A stretch of 64,000 bases of DNA from Prostheceraeus crozeri (GCA_907163375.1 CAJQUW010002996.1:124001-188000), one strand, 5' to 3'; counted from the stretch's first letter, positions 22,530 to 35,257 are shown. Notes: generated by a model not told the origin, from the letters alone. Numbers and translations: made by a program.

Positions 22530-23620
22530 GCAAGTGTGCTTAATTGAAGAATTTATGTTATACTGTCATTGGCTTCATCCTCAAAGACAATCTCTGCTCA
22601 GTTTTATCCGTCAAATTGGACTACTTATATCTGAATTGAAAGATATCATAGCACGTAGGTACGGTTCCATGCTTTTTTAAACTTGTGATTTACGTGCTAA
22701 ACAATTTCAACGTGATTGAAACATAAATTCAATTTTAAATTTTGAAAAAGCTTAAAATATGATGAAAATTTGCAGGTTTTACATTTTGACAGGGCTTTTC
22801 ACATCGTGTTTCATGTATATCGCTAAGAAACATGGCAAAATTTCCGAATCATTAAATAGCTCGTACATGTATAGATTGTACATGCTATGCTGCTGCTGCA
22901 AATATATAGGACCTACTGAATGAAAAATAACATGGCACAGTAGTTTTTTTCCTCACATTCTTTTGTTATCATTCGAAAGCTTGAGACCATCAGCGCTTTA
23001 AGATGACTTACCTACCACGTAAATGACCAGCACGATGATTCCACTAATCACGATTTCTGTTTATTTATCAGCTACGCAATTTAATTACTTTCGAATCATT
23101 TCACGACACAACTGAAAATAGCAAATATTCGGAAACGGAAGAATACAAAGTTAAACAAATTCCCCAATGAAAATTTCTGAAAAGAAAGTCGTATATTAAA
23201 AGTGATGGTCGCAGACTAAATTTAGTACCAAAACCTAGAGATTCATACTTTTACTTTTTGTAAATGCCAGGGGAGTTGAATAATGCAAAGTCTGTGACGT
23301 CAAATGTGAATGACCGTTACTTTTTTTATAAGAATCAATTTTTTCTTTCTTGAGAATTACGACAGAAAATCATTGAGCAGCAACTATTATTAGTTTTGAC
23401 ATCTGCGTCATGTTGGTTTATTAAAGACAGTTTACCTGGAATGACTAAAGATAAGAAGCTACACAGTTGAACGACACTAACAATACCAACAAGTGCGAGC
23501 AATCTGCTACAATAAATTCTATTTATTTATTTTTATATATGTTTTGTGGCCAATAGTCTCACAACTTTTCCTGCTGATAAAATAGATCGAACATCAGCGT
23601 TATTAGTCCAGAGATTTCTA
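22530..23620. other. Intronic AT-rich sequence
   Basis: Nothing supported was seen on either strand. Confidence 0.35.
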
Positions 23621-23623
23621 AAA

Positions 23624-24755
23624 AGTCGTCTCTCCTTCAGTACTTTATTGGCCTGAAGTTAAGAATATGCGCAACCCTTACACGATTCAAGCACTCACTC
23701 TTCTGGCGGCAGTTAAAACACAGTTAGTGCGGTTGAGAGATGTTTAGAATGCCTTCAACCCTTTTTTCTGATTTATTTTTGGAATCTACTGTTTTATGTG
23801 AGGAGCTGTCTAGAGTCTAGTCAAGGCACTAATCCAGTCTAGTCTTCGACACTAAGAAAGGTCAGTCTAGTGTCCAATCAAAGCATCTTTGCACTTACCA
23901 CGAATGTCAAAGTCATCGATCAGGCGTTACGATCCATTTTTCAGACAATGTTCAACCATAATGCATAACAATGAGTCAATATGCTTAAACTTCTTTACAA
24001 TGATTTCAAGTCACTATGCTGATCAGCACTCCTCATCTGCTAAACCAAGCTGCCACAACTTTCATGCTTTTCTAATTTGTGCTTGTATTTTGTACAAAGT
24101 TTCAATTGGGGAGCTAGTGAACTTTGTCGTTAGTGGTTATTTTCTATTATTTTATAGATAACTCGATCGGCTTTATCATAAGAAAATCTAAGTTTTAAAT
24201 GCGTATTATTTTAGGTATTGCAAGTTCCTTTCTTATTTTTCATACGTTTTGTTTCGTTGAAAATTCTGTTTTATTATATTTAGTTCCAAGTTTATATCCA
24301 TGGGATCATCTGCGTTATCCCATACACTCTTTGCTTAGTCGATGCTGCTTTTTTACGCAGTTGCTTTTAATGTGTTTTAATGGTCACTGCTAAAAAATTC
24401 CCGAATGTATTTCTTTTTCCAACCATTTACAGTATGTGCATGTTATTCCTACAGTGCACGACACATATGTCAACGAAATTAAGTTTAAAATTTATGGAGG
24501 ACTGGACTGACGGAAGCTTTTTATGTCAAACATTTCATTGCGAAAATATGTCGGAAGAAGGAGTTAAGGTATTCTGAACACCTCTCAACTACACTAACTA
24601 TATTTTAACTGCCCCAAATGAGTGCCCAGATCAGTTGGTTCTACGATTTCCCCCATGAGGAAGGCTCTAATCGCGAAGTGGTCGTGCAACTTTTTGTAAC
24701 TTCTCCTTTTTAACTAAAGGTCAATATGATATTGAAGGAGAGACGACAGTTTGGG
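23624..24755. mobile_element. Inverted-repeat element of about 1.1 kb, no transposase
   Basis: AGTCGTCTCTCCTTCAGTA near 23627 returns inverted near 24740-24755 (TTGAAGGAGAGACGACAG). Further inward, CAGTTAAAACACAGTTAGTG (about 23712) matches the inverse of CACTAACTATATTTTAACTG (about 24593). The arms are about 150-170 bp with substitutions. Both contain the GATTCAAGCACTCACTCTTC-type motif also found at 16250. The interior has only small unrecognised ORFs. Confidence 0.55.
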
Positions 24756-25028
24756 CATTTTCTAATTAATGACGAATCACCTCCTCTTGGTAGCCATCTT
24801 ACTTTTCGCGACAGAAATGAGCTCTTCAGTCACTGAAATCTATTGCTAATTGTTTTTACATGCGCTCAGTTTATGGCATTGACATATAAGGAGATAGTTG
24901 CGTTAAATATTCTTCATTCTCTCATGTACTTACTCCATCCTCGTTCATCTCCCAAATAAATATTCTGATCGGTGTAGAGAACTAGCTGACATAAGCCTCT
25001 GTCCTCATGATGATAGAAGGCCATACAC

Positions 25029-25811
25029 GAGGGGTGCGCAACCTTTTACATTCTTCGGCCGCCATTTCGAAGGCCGAAAGCATCACGGCCGCACTTAATA
25101 TGTGTGCAAACAACTAGGTTCCATAGCCAATCTTTTTTATACTCCACCACTCAATTACCTTTCCTTGATGAATGACGCAGTGAAAATCGCATAAAGGTCT
25201 ACTTCGTAAAGAATGAGTTGGCAAGTTAACCCATATACGACCGACGGTCATTTTTGACTCGAAAAGATTTTAAGCTTAAGGTGTTATCAGCACTTGAAAA
25301 GTTGAAGGCATGTTTTGTAAGGGCAACCGAAGGAGAAAGCACTTTACTAAGCTATTGTAATTATTCATAAAGGAATCACGAACCACACAAAGTTCATTCA
25401 TTCATCACAGGGCCGGTGATCTAGCAGGCATCCTTATTCAGGCCATGGACTTGAAGCTTATGTGCGCGAACAATTCAAGTAAACTACAATTGACCCTTTT
25501 GTTTCTTTTAGCTGATGTATGCACATGAATGCACGTGAATGTAACTTCCCTAAAACATTCTATTCATCAGTTATCGAACTGCTTGAACGCCTTCATCGCG
25601 CCTGCAGGCGCGCATTTTTCCAAGCAGCATGGGGATAAAGGTGTTCGACAGTTACAAAGTGACTAGCATGCTACTATAGTTCCGATTGCTTTTTTATTGC
25701 CTTGAACTCCGGAAACATTTGCAATATACATGTACAATATTCTTTTTCATTTACTTCTCATTGTCACGGCCGCACTTTGCCTCTGCTACGGCCGCAGGTT
25801 GCGCACTCTTG
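25029..25811. mobile_element. Non-autonomous hAT-like element
   Basis: The left end GAGGGGTGCGCAACC at 25029 is matched inverted by GGTTGCGCACTCTTG ending at 25811. Subterminal GCACGGCCGC/GCGGCCGT words sit at both ends. The flanks CCATACAC and CCACACAC differ at one base, fitting an 8-bp target duplication. GGGGTGCGCAACC is a common hAT terminus. There is no transposase frame. The right end overlaps the last codons of the lectin-like frame. Confidence 0.65.
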
Positions 25812-25819
25812 CCACACAC

Positions 25820-26451
25820 AGTTGATGCCTCTCTGAGGAACACTCCACAGCGCACATCATTAAACCTCTAACTCCTTCGATTCTCAGCGCACATCCTCCA
25901 CCTTGTACATAGTCTTCCTTGTCAGCAAATACAGAGACTGGAACTTTCTTGAAATACATTTTACGCTTGCATGGTGATTGTGTTCGAACTCGAGGTTGAC
26001 ATACAGGTTTGTATTTGCTCCATTTGCTGATGTCGTGAAAGAAATTTCCATCAAAACCAAAAGCGACACAATCCTCTCCTTGTGAACTTGGTTCATTACG
26101 TGCGATATTCCAGCTGAGCATGCCTGAGTCAGGTTCAGCTGCTCCATTCGTCCATTGCCATTCACTTCTATTCCTCCGTCTCTCGTGAAGAAAATCCGTC
26201 AAACCGATTTAAAAAGGACGAATGCCCAAATTTGTGCCTTTCAGGAGCATGGCATTGCGGCCATGAATCATTTCTCCGTCTATTTCTGCACAGAAGGCCT
26301 GAGTGTCGCACCAATTGAGTTTGATGGTCGTCCAATAGAGACAAAATCCGGACATTAGTTGGAAAGGCGGAAGGCAGATGTGCATCATTCCATGAATTAT
26401 CAAGGGCGAAATCATCGACCAGGAGAGAGCTATGAGTTGCAGAGCAGACAT
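25820..26451 (-). pseudogene. C-type lectin-domain gene fragment with PAN-like tail, broken
   Basis: The minus strand encodes CPPFQLMSGFCLYW, CDTQAFCAEIDGEM, a stop exactly before IGLTDF (where a tryptophan normally stands), then SEWQWTNG, NEPSSQGEDCVAF and SKYKPVCQPR. This is the full run of a C-type lectin domain, but the WIGL tryptophan is a stop and the usual Cys after HDIS is lost. A PAN/apple-like stretch (GVRGLMMCAVECSS) follows. The 3' end is cut by the hAT element. It sits antisense in a DCAF6 intron and is most likely a pseudogenised single-exon copy. Confidence 0.65.
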
Positions 26452-26519
26452 CGTGAGAAACTATCAACTGTGAATTCTGAGCGAGAGAGGAACGTTTTAT
26501 GGGAAATTGCAAAAAATAT

Positions 26520-26887
26520 TAGCAAAACGATGTTAATTAGACGAAAAATATGGTAGATGACAATAAGAAGTCGTAATGAAAATTTTGTCAAATCAGGATT
26601 TCACTTGTGAGAAAATAAGAAATTTTTCTCACAAATTGAGAGACAATGAATTTTCCACGCAGTTAACCAATTTATCTTAATTAGTGAACTGTAAGTAAAC
26701 CTGACAAATTGCATTCTTGGAGCGGAACACGCGCGTATGCCCTCACTCTAAATAACTTTTCTGCTATCTGTCGACATCCACATGCATATCAAGCATCGGT
26801 TATCAGCATTTTATACCAATGAAACTTGAGAGTTGTGAATAACCGCGTTAGTGATGCGGATGGCACAGTTATGAACCCTTCTTAAAG
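26520..26887. other. Intronic AT-rich sequence
   Basis: No feature supported. Confidence 0.35.
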
Positions 26888-27212
26888 TCATGCATGATAG
26901 ATATCACTTTGTATATAAAGAATAACACCAAGGTATTCATGATGACCCGATATATTTCGCCGGTTCTAGACGTGGGACACACCGGAATGAATGCTGACAG
27001 AAGCGTAGTGAACATCGTTATAGGTTAACACGTGACAAGAAGTAAAAATGAATTCTAAGGTAGAAAATAATGTCAATGCGGATAATACTGATAGACAGAG
27101 TGCAGAGTAATACATATAAAAGCACAAAAAGGGAGAAAGAAGCTAAAGAAAACACCAGAGAAGTCACCAAGGCAGCAGTAAGCTAATGACAGTTTCTTTT
27201 TGAATGCACAAG

Positions 27213-28923
27213 TCAGGTTGTTTTACACTGATAAAAAGTGCTTCCAAGACACACAAATGCAGTCTTCCGCGACATCTCCTCAACACAGTAAGCAGCCACT
27301 TTGCTGCTGGCTTGTGGTACATTTATTGCTGTAAATGACGAGTGATGGCGCTTGCAGCTTTGGAACGTCGGTCCCCGTTCAGCAACCCACCGGGCACATG
27401 CCTCAGAAATCCTTTGAGATAGTCTCCTCTCTGTCCGACCGACATACTTGCTAACCGCAGTACACATGAACTGGTAGCAGTACGTTAGATTTCGGCGTCC
27501 CAATGGATTCTACTTGGGATTCCTGCACAAGAGTGTTTTAGTTCACTGAAACACCGCCCAGCAGCACCACTGTAGATTAAACCGCGCTTACGTCCTGTCT
27601 TAGTTGCCGTTTGATGTAGTTGTTCAACACATCTCCTTTGAATGGGACCCGAAGTGTGATGATCTTCTTCTTCGGTCCAAACTGTGGATCATGGGAGCGT
27701 AAAATACTATGCCTGTCGATAAGGCTCTGAGGGTAACCGTGTGAAAGAACGTAACGGCATATAAAATCTTCTTTCTCGCGAGGTAAAGCTGTTGGAGAAC
27801 AGATACGGTTCGCACGGCAAAACAGAGTCTTGATAACTACCATCTTATACACAGGAGGCGAAACTTTTGAAGTGCACGTGAGAACTCAACCATGGAAGGC
27901 TTGCGGTAAACCGATATATATCCAGAGGAACTTGCTGCGCTGGCACAAACTAGAACATCGAGGAGTAGAGACCCAGACCAATGAAGCTTTGCGGTAAACC
28001 GATAGAACCAGAGAACCACTCATGCTTTGACTACTAACCATCGAGAATGGTTTTTCCGTTAAGCTCCATCTCACAAGCAAGAGTTAAATTTGAATGGATG
28101 CTATTGAGACACTTGATGAGAATGTCCACACTGTCCTCATCTCTACAAATTACAAACACATCATCCACGTAGCGAGCATACAGTCTGCAGTGTTTGCGGA
28201 TGCTGTTAGATACTTTCGATTCCAGGTATCCGATGAAGATATTGGCGAGTACCGGGCCCAAGGGACCTCCATACGCGATACCATCAATTGTAAGGTAGTT
28301 CTCGTTAAAGAGAAATTTTGCATTTTGATACGGCCAATCTCAACAGGCGCTTGAACCTGAGAGAATGGACACAAAGAAAAGTCCATGGGTCAAAATGATT
28401 TCTTCTAATAATTTCAGGCCTTGAAGACCTGAGAATGGGACAGAAGTAGAAGTCCATGGGTCACACTGATTTTCTCTATAATATCATAGTATCCAACAGT
28501 GGGGGACAAATCGAGAACACCGAACAACATCATAGGAAGTCCCAACACGAAACCACCTGTATAATAAATTCCCTCGAAAATCATCGGCACATGTAAAAGC
28601 AGTCTTTTACCGTTAGACCAACTAACTGCCTTCACCACTCCAAAGGCCACACCAACCATTTAGCCAATTTGTGTTGAGGGTGATCCACACATACTTAAGA
28701 TCGGGCGTAGGGGAACTGCTTGCTTATGGATTTTCGGTAAACCATACAAGCGAGGAATCTTCGATCCTTGAGGCTTTACCAAATTGAAAGTTGATTCGGA
28801 AATGACGTTTTCGCTGACGAATTGCTTCAGAGCCCTCACAACATCATTCTCAAACTTAGCGGTATTATCAATCTGCTTGTCACATTGCTGAAATTTCGTT
28901 GGATCGGCCAGACTCCAAATCAT
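27213..28923 (-). pseudogene. Penelope-like reverse transcriptase/endonuclease, left (inverted) copy
   Basis: In order on the minus strand: RLYGLPKIHKQAVPLRPILS, a damaged palm region with a duplicated block (about 28340-28480), PWARYSPISSS in place of the shifted GSPLG box, YARYVDDVFVICRDEDS (catalytic YVDD), a duplicated linker (about 27840-28080), then KYVGRTERRLSQRISE of the GIY-YIG domain. At least five frame breaks and two duplications inactivate it. It lacks the N-terminal RT part. Confidence 0.8.
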
Positions 28924-30730
28924 CCTGAAAAGTTACCCGCATTGAAAGGTGGACTGGTACATATGGCCAATAAAGTTGTCTCGATGAAGCCATCTTTCAC
29001 AGCTTTATCTCATGAACATCTTGAGGCAATGAAGAATTTACGGAGAAATTCCCAAGTGGTGATCACTAAGCCAGACAAGGGATCAGGTGTCGTGTTATTC
29101 GACAAAAGTGATTATGTGTCAAAGATGGAGCAGATTCTGGCCGATCCAACGAAATTTCAGCAATGTGACAAGCAGATTGATAATACCGCTAAGTTTGAGA
29201 ATGATGTTGTGAGGGCTCTGAAGCAATTCGTCAGCGAAAACGTCATTTCCGAGTTGGCTTTCAATTTGGTAAAGCCTCAAGGATCGAAGATTCCTCGCTT
29301 GTATGGTTTACCGAAAATCCATAAGCAAGCAGTTCCCCTACGCCCGATCTTAAGTATGTGTGGATCACCTCAACACAAATTGGCTAAATGGTTGGTTTCG
29401 ATCTTGAGGCCTGTGCCCTGCCTGAGAAGGCAGTAAGTGGTCATACGGTAAAAAACTTGCTTTACATTTGCCGATGATTTACGAGAATTTAATATCCAGG
29501 ATGGTAACGTGGCTTCCTACGATGTTGTATCGTTGTTCACGAATGTCCCACTGTTGGATACTATTGATATTATAGAAGAAATCATTTTGACCCATGGACT
29601 TCAACTTCCTGTCCCATTCTCAGGTCTCAAGCGCCTGTTGAGATTGGCCGTATCAAATGTGCAATTTCTCTTTAACGAGAAATACTACCTTCAAATTGAT
29701 GGTATCGCGATGGGCAGTCCCTTGGGCCTGGTACTCGCCAATATCTTCCTCGGATACCTGGAATCGAAAGTATCTAACAGCATCCGCAAACACTGCAGAC
29801 TGTATGCTCGCTACGTGGATGATGTGTTTGTAATTTGTAGAGATGAGGACAGTGTGGACATTCTCATCAAGTGTCTCAATAGCATCCATTCAAATTTAAC
29901 TCTTACTTGTGAGATGGAGCTTAACGGAAACTGCCCATCCTCCGATGTTCTCTAGTTAGTCGCAGCAAGAGTGGTTCTCTGGATCTATCGGTTTACCGCA
30001 AGCCTTCATGGTCTGGTCTCTACGTGCACTACTCAAAAGTTTCGCTCCCCTGTCGTATAAGATTGGTGTTATCAAGACTCTGTTTTGCCGTGCGAACCGT
30101 ATCTGTTCTCCAACAGCTTTACCTCGCGAGAAAGAATTTATATGCCGTACGCTTCTTCTCAACGGTTACCCTCAGAGCCTTATCGACAGGCATAGTATTT
30201 TACGCTCCCATGATCCACAGTTTGGACCGAAGAAGAAGATCATCACACTTCGGGTCCCATTCAAAGGAGATGTGTTGAACAACTACATCAAACGGCAACT
30301 AAGACAGGACGTAAGCGCGGTTTACTCTACCGTGGAGCTGCGGGTGGTTCCAGTGACTAAACCACTCTTGTGCCAGAATCCCAAAGATAGAATCCCATTG
30401 GACGCCGAATCTAACGTACTGTACCAGTTCAACTGTACTTGCGGTAGCAAGTATGTCGGTCGGACAGAGAGGAGACTATCTCAAAGGATTTCTGAGCATG
30501 TGCCACGGTGGTTGCTGAACGGGGACCGACGTTCCAAAGCTGCAAGCGCCATCACTCGTCATTTACAGCAATGTACCCCATCAAAGCCAGCCAAGTCATG
30601 CTTTACTGTGTTGAGGAGATGTCGCGGAAGACTGCATTTGTGTGTCTTGGAAGCACTTTTTATCAGTGTAAAACAACCTGACTTGTGCATTCAAAAAGAA
30701 ACTGTCATTAGCTTACTGCTGCCTTGGTGA
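28912..30730 (+). pseudogene. Penelope-like reverse transcriptase with GIY-YIG endonuclease, right copy
   Basis: Three frames in series make up the protein. The first (to 29436) has VVITKPDKGSGVVLFDKSDY and RLYGLPKIHK. The second (29509-29955) has SYDVVSLFTNVP, GIAMGSPLG and YARYVDDVFVI, the RT core with its YVDD. The third (30008-30730) has FNCTCGSKYVGRTERRLSQR, the GIY-YIG endonuclease with the Cys pair seen in Penelope elements. Frame breaks lie near 29436-29509 and 29940-30010. The 5' end is truncated inside the RT N-terminal region. Confidence 0.85.
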
Positions 30731-31021
30731 CTTCTCTGGTGTTTTCTTTAGCTTCTTTCTCCCTTTTTGTGCTTTTATATGTATTACTCTGCACTCTGTC
30801 TATCAGTATTATCCGCATTGACATTATTTTCTACCTTAGAATTCATTTTTACTTCTTGTCACGTGTTAACCTATAACGATGTTCACTACGCTTCTGTCAG
30901 CATTCATTCCGGTGTGTCCCACGTCTAGAACCGGCGAAATATATCGGGTCATCATGAATACCTTGGTGTTATTCTTTATATACAAAGTGATATCTATCAA
31001 AGGCGTTTTCATGCATGATAG

Positions 31022-31920
31022 GCAGCATGCTCCATGACTGAAATATGCATTTAGGCACAGTGCAGACTTGCCTTTGCAAATGTTGTTTGTAAATCAACAT
31101 AGTTCAGGTTGTCCACCATACGTGACATTTGCTTGTTTACATGAGTTTTGAAATCCTGAAAATGTATGTGTGTTGAAAAATTATGAATGTGTGCGTGAAT
31201 TGTGTTATAGTCTGGAAACGAAATATTTCCAATATTCAAAGTGTAAAATGGCAAATAAGTATCCCAGTTGTCTCGTGTGAGCCGCGGTTGCTGTTAAAAA
31301 AGGTGTTTTGGAGTATGGCCTACTAATCGAAGGCCTCTCCTATTCAAAGAAATACAGCACACGCATCTTATCGAAAAAGTCATTTTCAAGTATTTTCTAT
31401 CTGTCACCCAGACAAATGCCGCGATCCCCAAAGTTTTTGTACCGTCATGATATTTAGTAGGTGGATTATTCATGCCAGTATATGTTTAGCAGCTCTCTAG
31501 TATGACTCCTGAAAAATTTGATTTGATGCAATTTTTCGGTCGCAAATTCGGCCTTTAGATACCACCCAGACATGTTGTTATGGTGACGACATCAATGTAT
31601 GAAGCTTCGTGTTTAATGCTGAAAAATTGGACAATTCCTCCATGGATTCTTCGGCTAAAAGCCTTAGTCATGAGCCATAAAATGAATTTTGATATCTACT
31701 AGGTTCTTTGTTTGCTCGCTTCCAGCGCACTTTTCTTGGCGGTTAGCCGAAAAGACCAGAGCTTATTTTAGTGTAGATCATGCGTCAAAGTATTGCAACT
31801 TTTTTATGCATCTGATTTTCCGAATGCACCTTGTATCATTTTTTGCTTGTTCATGCACCTTTGACTATGATGGTAAACGCATTATAATTATGAGCCCCCA
31901 TTAACCTATTTTATAAAACT
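31022..31920. other. Intronic sequence without recognised features
   Basis: Short frames only, with no domain or repeat boundary supported. Confidence 0.35.
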
Positions 31921-31925
31921 TCATT

Positions 31926-32358
31926 AAAAAATAGGACTTTAGGTCAATAAATATTAATAAAATTTCTCAAATTCTCCTCCGTCGCTTCAAAAGGGGCTAG
32001 GGCAACACAGGATACAAAATTAATGAATTACAAAATTACAGCTCCTCTTTTGCGCTTGCCCCTGTTGAAGTGACAGACGAATATCTTGTCAATATTATGT
32101 CTATTGATGTAATTTTTTAAATGAATTTATGAATAAAAAACATGAAGGGATAATGGACATTTCTCTGCGTCACTGTATGCAACTGAGTATTTTTTATCGA
32201 CTTCATTCCTCTGACTTTATATTACCTGTAACATTCGATGTTTTATTCAGTTGACGTCTTTCACATCGAGATAAATCGAGGCTGTGGAAATCTTGTTTCT
32301 TATTTATAAAATATATTTTATTAATACATTTATTGACGTAAAGTCCTATTTTTCTAAA
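31926..32358. repeat. Small inverted-repeat element (MITE-like)
   Basis: AAAAATAGGACTTTAGGTCA near 31927 returns inverted near 32336-32356 (TGACGTAAAGTCCTATTTTT), and the match runs on through AATAAAT and TTAATAAAAT. A second nested hairpin pairs GTCGCTTCAAAAGGGG (about 31980) with CCCCTGTTGAAGTGAC (about 32058). There is no ORF and no clear target duplication. Confidence 0.5.
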
Positions 32359-32359
32359 T

Positions 32360-33215
32360 TGTTCTGAAACACATTCAGATCTAGAAAGTCTCCTAATGTC
32401 GGCGAGCACAACAATTTGGAAAATGTTAGCCATATTTTACCACATTTTCGCGAAATCCCCATCAGAGGTATGATAATAACACATAATCATTATGGGAAAT
32501 AACCTGAAAACAATTCATATCAAAAATTATTACTTTTATCTTAGTACTTCTTATCTAATCAGAGAAAACATAGAAGATCTCATTTTTACCGAAAACGTCA
32601 ATCTGCGTCTCACTGGATTTACAAGTGTTTTCTTTGATACTGTATGACAGCTACACGAAAATGATTGAACTCGACAGGCGCGCAGATTCGAAGTAGGCAT
32701 ACGGTGTACATCATTCTGTGAAAGCATCATTTTCGAACTCGCTCCTTACAGAAACTCCTACTGGCTGCCGGACCATTTAACTAGATCCCCTGACATCAAA
32801 TCACCACAAACACTTAAGACATTTCCTGATGAATATATTTTCCACATTCAACTTCGAAATATTTGTGCAAATTGTATCAAGAAACATGCTTGAATCCTTC
32901 GTTTTCTCGGTCTTTTATTAATTTATGGATTGAAGTTATCCTGTCTGTTATAATCTAATCTTCTTCATCATCAAGCAGGCTGTTGTTGAAATTTTACTGG
33001 TTCATAATCGTTTGGCAAGTCGTCGTGAAAAATAGTTCATATCGCTCACTATGCCTGATCAGTTTCAAACCTCAACGTCTTCTACGGCACTCATCCAATG
33101 ATCATTAATTTTGTATCTACACTCGCATCCGAAAGGCAGAGGAGAAGTAAATTATTAATACCAGATGTCTAATGTGAATGGAGACAGGTATATTTTATTG
33201 GTAGTGACAATGTCA
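32360..33215. other. Intronic AT-rich sequence
   Basis: No feature supported. Confidence 0.35.
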
Positions 33216-33216
33216 A

Positions 33217-33290
33217 GTCTCCATGGCTTAGTGGTTAAGCACTTGGTCTTGTGATCCTTTGGTCTTATGGTCGAGCCTAGAGAGGACCAT
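33217..33290 (+). repeat. SINE head, partial copy of the 7868 family
   Basis: CATGGCTTAGTGGTTAAGCA then CTTGGTCTTGTGATC and GGTCGAGCCT aligns with the tRNA-like head at 7868 through the A box, anticodon-like loop and a weaker B box. The SINE body is missing because LINE sequence follows. Confidence 0.55.
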
Positions 33291-34117
33291 AAAGAAAACT
33301 AGGGACGACTACAAGAGACCATCCTGGCCACCTACAACGCCCTCACTCGTCCCCTCTTGTAATACTCATCAACAATCTGGTCACCAATCATCTCACAAGC
33401 AAACATCGACAAACTACAAGCAATACAGAACAGGACCGAAGCAATACAGTTTGCGTGAACTGGACCGAAGCACCGGTCGAAACTTGTCGCTGAATTAAAT
33501 ACGACTACACCGGTCAATCGTGGTTTTCCCTCCGTTGCTTGAAGAATATGAAAGGAACCGCGCACTGCATCTTCAGAGAAGCAATACAGAACAAAGCGCT
33601 AAGGATCGCCACAGGATGCACACGCGACACAAGCACACACGCCTCCACGACGAATTACACGTCCTCTCAATTGCTGAACACTTCACATTACACGCAAACA
33701 AGGTCAAATGTGAGCATCATTCTCTCCGCACGCAACTGCCACCACCGCCATTTTCACCTCAGGAAAGCACTCCTTACCCCATCACACACACAGTCACCCA
33801 ACGGGACAACAAAGCAACTCCTCAAACAAACCCACACACCATGTCGGCAGATACCTAGCACACAGAAAAAGCAACAAGATGATTAACTCAATCCCCCAAC
33901 GGTTCACAAATCAGAGCACATGCTCGACAGGCGTACTCGCAGAACACTGACACAACTCCGATCAGACAAATCACCCCTCCTAAAAGAATGCTTGCACAAT
34001 ATTAACCCCATCGTCCATTCTTCTATTTGTCCCCTTTGTAAATCACAGCCACACTACGCAAAACATCTCTTCTCTTGCACACACATGGGCAGAAAATTAA
34101 GGTATAGCAAACAGTAA
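33291..34117 (+). pseudogene. Non-LTR retrotransposon ORF2 3' region, multiply frame-shifted
   Basis: Across shifting frames the plus strand reads ETILATYNALTRPLL, TIWSPIISQANIDKLQAIQN, QNKALRIATGCTRDTSTHAS, then RRTRRTLTQLRSDKSPLL and CPLCKSQPHYAKHLFSC. This is the thumb and C-terminal part of Jockey-like LINEs, ending in a C-x2-C-x6-H-x4-C knuckle. Stops and shifts throughout show that it is dead. Confidence 0.75.
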
Positions 34118-34497
34118 AAAAGTAAATAGTAGAACCGGAACTACCAGTAGATCCTAGTACTGATATTGAAGCTTAATCACTATGATCAGTCGATGATGGC
34201 GTTGATATCGGTTGGTCGGCCCCACATCATGCTTGTAATATTAACAAGATTGATTTCTTGGAGTTTCCTCGCTTTTTATCCATGATACATAGAGACCATT
34301 ACTCAGTGGAAGATGATAAATTCCTCCCTTCAGATTTGTGGGACTGTAGAAACTTTTCCAAAATTTGATCATAATGTCCTATCTCTTCTTGTGCAGAGTT
34401 TAATCACATATTAAGTAACATTATTTAGATGTGGATATGGATATCGAAGTTGATTAACTTTCTTATTTGATGTTCATTTCTCTTCAATTTGATGGAT

Positions 34498-35257
34498 TGC
34501 ATATGAATTGAAAACAAAACAACTGTTTCATCGTAAATGGTAATCCGCGAGGCCCTTCGACGACTCTCGTCAAGCGGTACGTCGTATTTACAGATAAAAC
34601 GTTCATGAAAAACGTTTATATACAAAATGAAATAAAGGAAGTGAGTTAAAGTCAGAGGTCAAAAGTTAGAAGTCAGATCCACGGTAGCGCGAGCGTCATC
34701 ACTGTTTGCTTTTGTACACACAATTTGGGTCTTGTGACGTTGATGATTGTAGCCTCTAGGAATGGTAGTAACGCTGTATGACGAGCTTCTTGAAGTACGA
34801 TATCTTTGTGCGTGTGACGTCAAACTGCGGACAATTGAGAGCGTGTCTTACCACAGCACTGCTGGGAGGCTCTGATGATCGTGGTCGGGGTCTTTTGTCA
34901 GTCATGCCGGAAGATGCTCGTCCACTCGCTTTGCCAGCCACCGTTCAGTCCGTCCAACACAACTGTCTCCGCAGCTACAATTGAATTGGTAGATGACGTC
35001 AGACGAACAATTGAGTGGCAGCATGTCTTTCAATGAGTGATGACGCTCGCACTACCGTGGATCTGACTTCTAACTTTTGACCTCTGACTTAACTCACTTT
35101 CTTTTATTTCATTTTGTATAAACGTTTTTCATAATTTATCTGTAAATACGACGTACCGCTTGACGAGAGTCGTCGAAAAGCCTCGCGGATTACCATTTAC
35201 GATGAAACAGTTGTTTAGTCTCCAACTCATATGCGATGCTGCAACGGCCTCACGTTG
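34498..35257. mobile_element. Palindromic (foldback) element with 16-bp flanking direct repeats
   Basis: Arms of about 185-210 bp (about 34499-34701 and 35030-35236) are inverted copies. Shared words include AACTGTTTCATCGTAAATGG and GTCAGAGGTCAAAAGTTAGA. About 330 bp of unique sequence lies between, rich in TGACGTC-like words. The 16-mer CTTCAATTTGATGGAT stands directly outside both arms in the same orientation (34482-34497 and 35258-35273) and could be a long target duplication. No ORF is recognised, and the superfamily is unknown. Confidence 0.55.

Larger units (their letters stand above)
26901..31008. mobile_element. Penelope-like element, two 5'-truncated copies joined head to head
   Basis: Left arm 26901-28909 (minus) and right arm 28910-31008 (plus) are near-identical inverted copies of one Penelope-like retroelement. 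They share the RT, the GIY-YIG endonuclease and the 3' tail. The left copy starts at the ADPTKF codons, while the right copy reaches about 230 bases further 5'. The 13-mer TCATGCATGATAG flanks the whole unit (26888-26900 and 31009-31021), so the pair behaves as one insertion. Small internal duplications make the left arm longer than the matching part of the right arm. Inverted pairs are a known outcome of Penelope insertion. Confidence 0.85.

Noticed and set aside
26901..31008. Hammerhead ribozyme in the Penelope termini
   Set aside because: CGAAA and GTC words are present near 30928-30943, but no CTGANGA box lies at a workable distance on either strand.
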